Of a stretch of DNA of 7,042 nt, positions 1 through 5,342 are shown piece after piece; the stretch's first letter is position 1; each line of letters opens with the position of its first letter. The notes beneath the pieces were generated by a model, which was not told where the DNA came from, did no database searches, and saw only the letters and a program-made list of their open reading frames with translations. Location of the stretch: contig JAZOBA010000017.1 of NCBI GenBank assembly GCA_045595705.1, positions 1-7,042 on the forward strand, given 5' to 3'. Source of the stretch: JAJPXI01 sp045595705. Lineage in GTDB: Bacteria > Bacillota > Clostridia > Oscillospirales > Oscillospiraceae. The translations under genes were made by a program, and so were the position numbers.

Positions 1-626
1 GCAACCTGTCCGATCATGGTGGCAAGGCCGGCGCCAAAGGCACCCATGCCCATGCCCTGCACAAAAAGGGCGGTCAGGACAATGTTGATCACGATGGAGA
101 TGATGGAAAGACAGACCGGAGTGGTGGTGTCGCCCTGCGCCTGCCGGATTGCCTGAAATGAACCGAAAATAAAGAATGCAACCGTCTCAAAGGATCGAAT
201 GCGCAGATAATCGACAGCACAGGCGTGAGCGGCGCCCTCTGCACCGATGAGAGTCATTGCGGCGGGCGCAATAAAGTAGGTGATGATATTGACCAAAATG
301 CCGAGGACGGCGGAAAGAAGGAAAAGAACGCCGGCGTTTTCCCGCGCTTTTTCCTGTTTTCCCGCACCAAGCAGCTGGCTGATGATGGCAACGCCTGCTA
401 CGCTGAAGCCGACTTGAAAGGACTGTAGGATGCTGAGTGGCGGCCACGCGGAGGAGATACCGGCCTGAGCGGCGACTGAGTCGGGGATCTGGCCGATAAA
501 ATAGGTGTCCACCATGTCATTAAAGGCGCGCAGGAAATTTGCGCCGAAAATGGGCAGCGACAGAATGATAAATGATTTGTATAGATTTGGTTCGTGCAGG
601 AGCAGTCCTGCCCGGTCTTTTCTCAT
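1..626 (-). CDS. MATE family multidrug/toxin efflux transporter, N-terminal part (runs off left edge)
   Basis: An open frame on the minus strand starts at the ATG at 626-624 and continues through base 1, giving 208 residues of a family usually about 450 long. It begins MRKDRAGLLLHEPNLYKSF and then shows typical MATE features: a first helix (about residues 18-40), the 'FNDMVDTYFIGQIPDSVAA' segment matching the conserved D-x-x-F-x-G region after TM1, and 'GVAIISQLLGAGKQEKA', the family's usual end of TM2 and following loop. Several hydrophobic helices follow. MATE proteins export drugs or toxic cations across the cytoplasmic membrane using Na+ or H+; the substrate here cannot be told. An AAGAAGG ribosome site lies 7 nt upstream of the ATG, which supports this start. 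The gene is divergent from nnr and has its own promoter-like sequence at 688-716. Family assignment is firm; subfamily is not. Confidence 0.9.
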   Translation of the reverse strand, partial: MRKDRAGLLLHEPNLYKSFIILSLPIFGANFLRAFNDMVDTYFIGQIPDSVAAQAGISSAWPPLSILQSFQVGFSVAGVAIISQLLGAGKQEKARENAGVLFLLSAVLGILVNIITYFIAPAAMTLIGAEGAAHACAVDYLRIRSFETVAFFIFGSFQAIRQAQGDTTTPVCLSIISIVINIVLTALFVQGMGMGAFGAGLATMIGQV

Positions 627-687
627 GTAAATGCCTTCTTTGCGAATGGAGTGTCCGTTTGTTTCGTATGGTAAGATTTGTTACTCT

Positions 688-716
688 ATCATAGCACTTT
701 TTCCGGTGGATGGGAA
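688..716 (-). promoter_or_regulatory. Sigma-A-like promoter for the MATE gene
   Basis: On the minus strand a TTCCCA box (711-716) is followed by a 17-nt spacer and TATGAT (688-693). The -10 is preceded by TG one base upstream (TGCTATGAT), an extended -10 element. Transcription would begin near 681 and give a leader of about 55 nt before the ATG at 626. The -35 matches consensus at 4 of 6 bases and the -10 at 5 of 6. No transcript evidence is available. Confidence 0.5.
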
Positions 717-726
717 GAGAAATCAA

Positions 727-755
727 TTGCAATGCGCGAGCAGAACTCTTATAAT
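727..755 (+). promoter_or_regulatory. Sigma-A-like promoter for the nnr-lipoprotein-alr(-mazF) cluster
   Basis: TTGCAA (727-732), a 17-nt spacer and a perfect TATAAT (750-755) point to a start near 762. This leaves a leader of about 33 nt containing the AGGAGGG ribosome site at 779-785 and makes any nnr start upstream of about 762 unlikely. The -35 box is only 10 bp from the -35 box of the divergent MATE promoter. Confidence 0.65.
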
Positions 756-778
756 GAAGGAAACAGTCTGAACCCGGC

Positions 779-785
779 AGGAGGG
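779..785 (+). promoter_or_regulatory. Ribosome binding site that fixes the nnr start
   Basis: AGGAGGG lies 9 nt before ATG 795 and 6 nt before an in-frame TTG at 792. The upstream in-frame starts at 678 (TTG) and 732 (ATG) lack a comparable site and would lie before the predicted transcription start, so 795 is preferred. Confidence 0.7.
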
Positions 786-794
786 ATACCGTTG

Positions 795-2399
795 ATGCTA
801 TTTACTGCGGCACAAATGAAAGAAATCGACCGTATTGCAATTGAAGAGCGTGGAATTCCTTCCACCTTGTTGATGGAGCGGGCAGCTAAGGCGATTGTCA
901 AAGAGGTTCTTGCCCTTCCGCTGCCCGGACCGAAGAGAGGGGCCTGCTCGGTTGCTTTTATCGGTTCGTCAAAGGATGGCAGCACGCCGTCGAAGGAAGA
1001 GCTTGAACAGATCGAAAAAGAATATTGGGCGACCAAGCAACGCTCTGCCATCGTCTACTGTGGCCCGGGAAACAATGGCGGCGATGGTATTGCTGCTGCC
1101 AGATTCCTGCTGCAGGAAGGCTGGAAGGTCAGATGTGTTCTGGTCGGCAGCCGGGAAAAAATGACCGCAGACAGCCGGGAAATGGAACATAGATTGATCG
1201 AAGCCGGCGGGGCGCTGGAAGATTACGACCCGGATGATTGGAGTCGGTACGTTGGCTGCGATGTAGCCATCGATGCGCTGTTTGGTATTGGCCTGAACAG
1301 TGATCTTCGTCCGGATGCAGCAAGAGCGGTTTCTGATATGAAAACAGCACAATGGATCGTTTCGGCTGATATTCCCAGCGGTGTCCATGCAGATACCGGA
1401 AGGGTGTTTGAGCGTGCAGTCAAAGCGGATGTGACGGTTACTTTTTCAGCCGGTAAGCCGGGGCTTTACGTTGGGAAAGGTGCCATCCATGCCGGACGCG
1501 TTGTGATTGCGGATATTGGCATCCCGCATGACCTGTTGGAGAGCGGTTGCGGTGTTATGGTTACACCGAAGCCGGAACTGCGCCGTCGGAGAAGAGATGC
1601 CCATAAGGGTGATTTTGGCAAGGTGTTCATTCTGGCAGGCAGTGTGGGATATACCGGAGCACCCGTGCTTGCATCCCGTGCAGCCGTGCGTGCGGGCGCC
1701 GGTCTCGTTACTCTGGCCGTTCCACAGGAAGTATATCCCATTGTTGCCGCCAAGTGCGATGAAACCATGGTCTGGCCGTGGTCGGACCGATACGAAGAGA
1801 TTCTGAAGAAAGCACAGGCTTGTAATCTGGCTCTGATCGGTCCCGGCCTGGGACAAAGCCGGCGGGCCGAAGAGCTGGTGTTGGCATTGCTGCGCGATTT
1901 GACCTGTCCGGTTATCCTGGATGCCGATGGTCTAAATATCGTTTCAAGACATATAGATGTGTTGGACAAACGGGAAGGCCTGACCGTTCTGACACCCCAC
2001 GACGGCGAGTTTTCCCGCCTGTCCGGCTGTGCGTTGCCCGTTGAAAACCGTCTGGAAGCCGCCAGAGAGTTTGCTCAGGAGCATCACTGTGTCCTGGTGC
2101 TGAAGGGTCATCGGACCATTACTGCCGTCTGGAACGGCGTCTGTATGATCAATACGACCGGGAACCCCGGTATGGCCCGGGGCGGGGCCGGGGATGCTCT
2201 GGCCGGTCTGATGGCCGGATTGCTGGTCCAGCGAAAGGAAAATAACCCGTCTTATCTGGACCGCGTTCCCGATGCGATCTGGCTTCATGGGAGAGCGGGA
2301 GATCTTGCGGCACAAGACAAGGGCGAGTACGGCATGAACATCGGGGACCTGATCGAACAGATCCCATATGCCATGAAGGAGTGCGAAGAGGAGGCATAA
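795..2399 (+). CDS. nnr: Bifunctional NAD(P)H-hydrate epimerase / ADP-dependent NAD(P)H-hydrate dehydratase
   Basis: A 534-residue cytoplasmic repair enzyme for hydrated NADH/NADPH (NAD(P)HX). The N-terminal YjeF/NnrE domain (about 1-250) equilibrates the S and R epimers; the C-terminal NnrD domain (about 255-530, ribokinase-like fold) dehydrates S-NAD(P)HX using ADP. Visible epimerase motifs are GPGNNGGDG at 90-98 and the acidic residue D160 in AIDALFGIGL. Visible dehydratase motifs are GSVGYTGAPV (282-291), GPGLGQ (349-354), LDADGLN (375-381), LTPHDGEFSRL (399-409), LKGHRT (436-441) and GNPGMARGGAGDALAG (456-471), with the catalytic-type Asp at 467. The usual GGSGD appears as GGAGD. The protein is somewhat longer than the usual ~500 because of about 35 extra residues (47-83) between the first helices and the GPGNNGGDG strand, rich in Glu and Lys. 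The start is set by the ribosome site at 779-785. The next gene starts 4 nt after the stop, so they form an operon. Confidence 0.93.
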   Translation: MLFTAAQMKEIDRIAIEERGIPSTLLMERAAKAIVKEVLALPLPGPKRGACSVAFIGSSKDGSTPSKEELEQIEKEYWATKQRSAIVYCGPGNNGGDGIAAARFLLQEGWKVRCVLVGSREKMTADSREMEHRLIEAGGALEDYDPDDWSRYVGCDVAIDALFGIGLNSDLRPDAARAVSDMKTAQWIVSADIPSGVHADTGRVFERAVKADVTVTFSAGKPGLYVGKGAIHAGRVVIADIGIPHDLLESGCGVMVTPKPELRRRRRDAHKGDFGKVFILAGSVGYTGAPVLASRAAVRAGAGLVTLAVPQEVYPIVAAKCDETMVWPWSDRYEEILKKAQACNLALIGPGLGQSRRAEELVLALLRDLTCPVILDADGLNIVSRHIDVLDKREGLTVLTPHDGEFSRLSGCALPVENRLEAAREFAQEHHCVLVLKGHRTITAVWNGVCMINTTGNPGMARGGAGDALAGLMAGLLVQRKENNPSYLDRVPDAIWLHGRAGDLAAQDKGEYGMNIGDLIEQIPYAMKECEEEA

Positions 2400-2403
2400 G
2401 AGC

Positions 2404-3063
2404 GTGCGCAGAGTTCTTTGCGCACTAATGATGACCCTCATCCTGCTGACCGGGTGCGGCAGAGGAGGACAAGAAAAAGGATGCTCAGCCGAAGAATTGG
2501 CGCTGCGTATTCGTGCGGATTATCTGGCCATGACGGCCTGCAGCGCATCGGTGGATGTCACAGCCGACTACGGACAACGGGTATATGAATACTCCATGGA
2601 CCTCGCATGGGAGAAGAATGGGGAAACCCGGCTGACCATTACCGCACCGGAGAACATTGCGGGTATCACCGCGCGCATTCAGGATGGGAAATCCTTTTTG
2701 GAATACGACACGGTCAGTCTTGAAACCGGTGCTTTGTCCGGAACCGGGCTGTCGCCCATTGAGGTAGTGCCTGCGGCATTGAACTATATCATGTCCGGCT
2801 ACATTGGAGAGTGTGATTTTGAAACGGTGGATGACCGTGTTCTGCTTTGGTTCTGCTGCCGTGACCCGGAGGCAGCGCCGGGCGTTGGTACCGAAGCGGC
2901 ATTCTGGTTTGATCCGGACAGCCATGCTTTGGCTCGGGTTGAGGTGATGTCGGACGGATACTGTGTTGTTCGATGTGTGTTTCGGGAATTTACGATAGAA
3001 TCGACAAAGATAGAAGGGACAAAAGATGGACCAAGCGACCAAGCGAACATGGGCGGAGATTGA
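2404..3063 (+). CDS. LolA-like lipoprotein, GerS/YdcC-like by context
   Basis: A 219-residue secreted lipoprotein starting at GTG 2404, with the ribosome site GAGGAGG (2388-2394) lying inside the end of nnr, 9 nt upstream. The N-terminus MRRVLCALMMTLILLTGCG is a type II signal peptide with lipobox L15-T-G-C18, so the mature protein would be lipid-anchored to the outer face of the membrane at C18. The body has the alternating beta pattern of LolA/LppX-like folds: VDVTADYGQRVYEYSMDLAW, then APENIAG (81-87), ARIQDGKSFLEYD and a C-terminal strand VVRCVFREFTIES. In Bacillus (ydcC-alr) and C. difficile (gerS-alr2) a lipoprotein of this type sits directly upstream of alanine racemase; GerS works with the CwlD amidase in spore cortex modification. 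That role is inferred from position and fold pattern only. Unusual are nine cysteines (6, 18, 27, 46, 137, 151, 152, 187, 191). The 3' end overlaps alr by 38 nt. Confidence 0.75.
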   Translation: MRRVLCALMMTLILLTGCGRGGQEKGCSAEELALRIRADYLAMTACSASVDVTADYGQRVYEYSMDLAWEKNGETRLTITAPENIAGITARIQDGKSFLEYDTVSLETGALSGTGLSPIEVVPAALNYIMSGYIGECDFETVDDRVLLWFCCRDPEAAPGVGTEAAFWFDPDSHALARVEVMSDGYCVVRCVFREFTIESTKIEGTKDGPSDQANMGGD

Positions 3064-4156
3064 TCTGTCCAATCTGGAACATAATTATCTGGCCCTGCGG
3101 GGAATGCTTCCCCGCGGGTGCCGTTTTATGGGCGTTGTAAAAGCCAACGCCTACGGCCACGGTGCGATCCCGGTTGCGAAAAAACTGGTGGATCTGGGTG
3201 CGGAATATCTGGCGGTTGCCTGTCTGGATGAGGCGGTCGAACTTCGCCAGGCGGGTATTTTGACGCCAATTTTGATTCTTGGTCCGACCCTGCCGGATTT
3301 TGCCGATGAGGTGCTGCGGTATGACCTGACACAGACGGTACAGGACACCGAATTGGCGCAGGCGCTGTCCGATGCAGCGGTGAAAGCAGGGAAACCGTTG
3401 AAAATTCATATTAAAGCGGACACGGGAATGTCCCGCCTTGGTTTTTTGTGCAATGAAGCTGCTATGGATGATTCCGTGCAGAAGATCGCAAAGGTCTGCG
3501 CATTGCCCGGTTTGGAGCACGAAGGAATTTTCACTCACTTCGCGAATGCGGATGGGAATGAGGAATACACCATGCTTCAGTTCACCCGCTTTATGGATGT
3601 GTTGGACAAACTTTTGGAACAGGGAGTGAGATTTCAAATCCGCCATTGCGCAGCGAGCGCTGCCGTGTTAAACTATCCATGTACTCACTTGGACATGGTT
3701 CGTGGCGGCATTGCGCAGTACGGTCATTATCCGGATCCTTCCTGCGAGGGTTTGGACGGTCCCGGTCTGATTCCTTTGATGACGCTCAAGACCCGGGTAA
3801 TTGCGCTGCGTGAACTGGAGAAAGGGACATGCATCAGCTACGGATGTACTCACACTCTGGCACGCAACTCCCGTGTTGCGGTGCTGCCCATTGGTTATGC
3901 AGACGGGTTTGAGCGTCTGCTTTCCAACCGGGGTGAAGTGCTGGTTCACGCGGTGCGCGCGCCCATTCTGGGCCGTGTATGTATGGACCTCTGCATGGTC
4001 GATGTGACCGATATTTCGGATGTTCATGTGGGAGATGAGGTGACCGTGTTTGGTCCGGATCTTCCGTTGGAAGAAAAAGCAGACGCGGTTGGAACCATTC
4101 AGTACGAAATGCTCTGTGGTATTTCCCGTCGTGTTCCCAGAGTTTATATCGACTGA
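3026..4156 (+). CDS. alr: Alanine racemase (PLP-dependent)
   Basis: A 376-residue enzyme that interconverts L- and D-alanine in the cytoplasm to supply D-Ala for peptidoglycan. Family length and all key motifs are present. The PLP-binding lysine is K39 in VVKANAYGHG. The TIM-barrel motif HIKADTGMSRLGF (128-140) holds K130, which may be carbamylated as in other alanine racemases, and R137. MVRGGIAQYG (224-233) supplies R226, expected to contact the PLP ring nitrogen. The second catalytic base is Y272 in CISYGCTHT, and GRVCMDLCMVDVT (316-328) is the C-terminal beta-domain motif lining the substrate entrance. The ATG at 3026 has AGAAGGGA 6 nt upstream and begins inside the end of the lipoprotein gene in another frame, so translation is probably coupled. 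A 181-nt gap separates it from mazF. Confidence 0.96.
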   Translation: MDQATKRTWAEIDLSNLEHNYLALRGMLPRGCRFMGVVKANAYGHGAIPVAKKLVDLGAEYLAVACLDEAVELRQAGILTPILILGPTLPDFADEVLRYDLTQTVQDTELAQALSDAAVKAGKPLKIHIKADTGMSRLGFLCNEAAMDDSVQKIAKVCALPGLEHEGIFTHFANADGNEEYTMLQFTRFMDVLDKLLEQGVRFQIRHCAASAAVLNYPCTHLDMVRGGIAQYGHYPDPSCEGLDGPGLIPLMTLKTRVIALRELEKGTCISYGCTHTLARNSRVAVLPIGYADGFERLLSNRGEVLVHAVRAPILGRVCMDLCMVDVTDISDVHVGDEVTVFGPDLPLEEKADAVGTIQYEMLCGISRRVPRVYID

Positions 4157-4337
4157 CGGCGAACTTTCTTACCGCCGACTCATATAATGGGTTGGGAGAG
4201 AAAGCAGGGCCGGCGGCGGTGCTGTATGGAAAATTTTTGATGTGGGTATAGTTCCCGCCGCCCCGTGGGAAAATGATAGTAACCTGACTGTCTTGCAGAG
4301 CAGGAAGGCAACTATATTCCGGCGGAGTGTGAGCGTT
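4157..4337 (+). other. Structured alr-mazF intergenic gap without an antitoxin ORF
   Basis: All three plus frames are broken by stops (for example 4185-4187, 4238-4240, 4274-4276 and 4285-4287), so no reading frame long enough for a MazE-type antitoxin (about 70-95 residues) fits before mazF. The gap holds an 8-bp perfect GC stem, GGCGGCGG (4212-4219) with CCGCCGCC (4255-4262), around a 35-nt AT-richer loop. A second, mutually exclusive stem is TTCCC (4252-4256) with GGGAA (4267-4271). A TATAAT at 4183-4188 has no good -35 partner. No U-tract follows either stem, so neither is a standard terminator. Confidence 0.5.
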
Positions 4338-4703
4338 GTGGACAACAGTGTAAAACGAGGGGACATTTTCTACGCGGACCTGAGTCCGGTGGTTGGCAGT
4401 GAGCAGGGGGGAGTTCGTCCGGTTCTGATCGTTCAGAACGATACCGGGAACCGACACAGTCCCACGGTAATTGCTGCGGCCATTACTTCGCAGACCGGAA
4501 AGGCGAAACTGCCGACACATATTGAGTTGGAAGCCATGAGCTGCGGTTTGCCGAAGGAATCCGTGATTTTGCTTGAGCAGATTCGTACATTGGATAAACG
4601 TCGCCTGCGTGAACGTATGGGCAGATTGGATGATGAGCGAATGCATCGTGTGGATTCCGCCATCGCGGTCAGTTTTGGACTGCATCCCGAAACGTTGGTG
4701 TAA
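4338..4703 (+). CDS. mazF: MazF/NdoA-type mRNA interferase (toxin endoribonuclease)
   Basis: A 121-residue protein closely resembling Bacillus subtilis MazF/NdoA, a sequence-specific single-strand RNase that cleaves mRNA in the cytoplasm. The hallmark N-terminus KRGDIFYADLSPVVGSEQGG (6-25) is intact. The equivalents of the B. subtilis catalytic residues R25 and T48 are R27 (GGVRPVLIVQND) and T50 (AAAITSQ). The conserved middle and end, KLPTHIELEA and SVILLEQIRTLDKRRL, are present, so the enzyme looks active. The GTG at 4338 is chosen because the family start lies here and GGAG (4324-4327) sits 10 nt upstream; an in-frame GTG at 4242 would add 32 residues unlike the family. Position downstream of alr matches Bacillus, but there mazE (ndoAI) lies between alr and mazF and here it is missing. 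Cleavage specificity cannot be read from the sequence. Confidence 0.93.
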   Translation: MDNSVKRGDIFYADLSPVVGSEQGGVRPVLIVQNDTGNRHSPTVIAAAITSQTGKAKLPTHIELEAMSCGLPKESVILLEQIRTLDKRRLRERMGRLDDERMHRVDSAIAVSFGLHPETLV

Positions 4704-4716
4704 GTAAATGAAGTAT

Positions 4717-4744
4717 GCTGTCCCGGCTGACTTGTCGGGGCAGC
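4717..4744 (+). promoter_or_regulatory. Strong RNA hairpin between mazF and the secreted-protein gene
   Basis: GCTGTCCCG (4717-4725) pairs with CGGGGCAGC (4736-4744): nine base pairs including one G-U, with a 10-nt loop. It starts 13 nt after the mazF stop and ends 7 nt before the GGAGG ribosome site of the next gene. No U-run follows (CGAAATCTGG), so it is not a normal intrinsic terminator. It may be an mRNA processing or stability element, or it may modulate translation of the next gene; this is inference. Confidence 0.45.
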
Positions 4745-4751
4745 GAAATCT

Positions 4752-4756
4752 GGAGG
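4752..4756 (+). promoter_or_regulatory. Ribosome binding site that fixes the start of the secreted-protein gene
   Basis: GGAGG lies 8 nt before ATG 4765. The upstream in-frame ATG at 4708 would put 19 hydrophilic residues ahead of the signal peptide, would translate through the hairpin at 4717-4744 and has no comparable site, so 4765 is preferred. Confidence 0.75.
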
Positions 4757-4764
4757 TACATAAG

Positions 4765-5304
4765 ATGAAACGGTCGAATCGTATTGCGGCAGTGGTTGGT
4801 GTATTGGTTTTGGTGTTGGTTACTTTGGTCGGAGCATTCTCTGTTTCGGCAACCGGAGGCGAGCAAACAGACCCCTTGATCACGTTGAGCTATCTGACGC
4901 AGGTGGTCAAGCCCGAACTTCTTGGCAAGGTGGACGAGCAGGTTAAGGCCAATGAACAGGCTCTGCTCGAAAAAGTAAATGCCGCCATCGACGATTACTC
5001 CAAGAAGGTGGAAAACACCCTTGGCGGAACAGTCGGAAGCGGTGCGGTATATCAGGAAGTTACCCTGACCAAGGATCAGCTTCTTTGCCCCGGAGCCGGA
5101 GTGGAGATTCTGGTTCGTACCGGAACGGCTCAGGTTATGTCCGGTTCTGTTCCCGTGATGCATAACATTACGTCCGGTGCTGCCGTGGGCATTGGCGGGA
5201 GCATTGAGCCCAATTGTCTGTATGTTGTTCCTCTGGAAGGAGCCGTGATTGCAGCAATGACCGATTGTACACTGCTTGTGCGCGGAGAGTATGTTGTTGT
5301 CTGA
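4765..5304 (+). CDS. Secreted or membrane-anchored protein of unknown function
   Basis: A 179-residue protein I cannot name. The N-terminus MKRSNRIAAVVGVLVLVLV has a basic start and a hydrophobic stretch (about 8-25), then FSVSATGG, a likely signal peptidase I site after A29; it could instead stay as a membrane anchor. Residues 37-46 read PLITLSYLTQ, a phrase I associate with clostridial exported proteins. Residues 50-85 (ELLGKVDEQVKANEQALLEK and onward) are charged and predicted helical, probably a short coiled coil. From about 95 the pattern becomes beta-rich: QEVTLTKDQLLCPGAGVEIL, RTGTAQV, IGGSIEPNCLYVVPLEG and DCTLLVRGEYVVV, resembling a small cell-surface beta domain. Cysteines at 108, 151 and 168 fall in this domain. 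It follows mazF by 61 nt and precedes the MFS gene by 38 nt, so it is probably cotranscribed with the transporter. No enzyme motif is visible. Confidence 0.8.
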   Translation: MKRSNRIAAVVGVLVLVLVTLVGAFSVSATGGEQTDPLITLSYLTQVVKPELLGKVDEQVKANEQALLEKVNAAIDDYSKKVENTLGGTVGSGAVYQEVTLTKDQLLCPGAGVEILVRTGTAQVMSGSVPVMHNITSGAAVGIGGSIEPNCLYVVPLEGAVIAAMTDCTLLVRGEYVVV

Positions 5305-5342
5305 TCGGACATAGGGAAATACACAGAAGAGGTAACGTACAT

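Noticed and set aside
671..684. GTAAGATTTGTTAC inverted repeat as an operator near the MATE start site.
   Set aside because: Only four paired bases per arm; too short to distinguish from chance.
678..794. A 39-residue N-terminal extension of nnr.
   Set aside because: The promoter TTGCAA-N17-TATAAT lies inside it and the ribosome site and family start are at 779-797.
1957..1972. A 16-nt exact match with 3596-3611 (GATGTGTTGGACAAAC).
   Set aside because: Both copies encode Asp-Val-Leu-Asp-Lys within unrelated enzymes in ordinary coding context; chance plus shared codon preference explains it.
4157..4177. CGGCG/CGCCG stem just after alr as a terminator.
   Set aside because: Only five pairs and no T-run after the stem.
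4183..4188. A perfect TATAAT in the alr-mazF gap as a mazF promoter.
   Set aside because: No acceptable -35 box occurs 16-18 nt upstream and there is no extended -10, so it is not supported as a promoter.
4242..4337. A 32-residue N-terminal extension of MazF from an upstream GTG, or a short upstream peptide acting as antitoxin.
   Set aside because: It is in frame with mazF without a stop, lacks a good ribosome site, and has no resemblance to MazE or to MazF N-termini.
3834..4883. A 349-codon open frame on the minus strand across alr, the gap, mazF and the start of the secreted-protein gene.
   Set aside because: It spans three well-supported plus-strand genes and their gaps, shows no recognisable motif, and its composition is that of a shadow frame.
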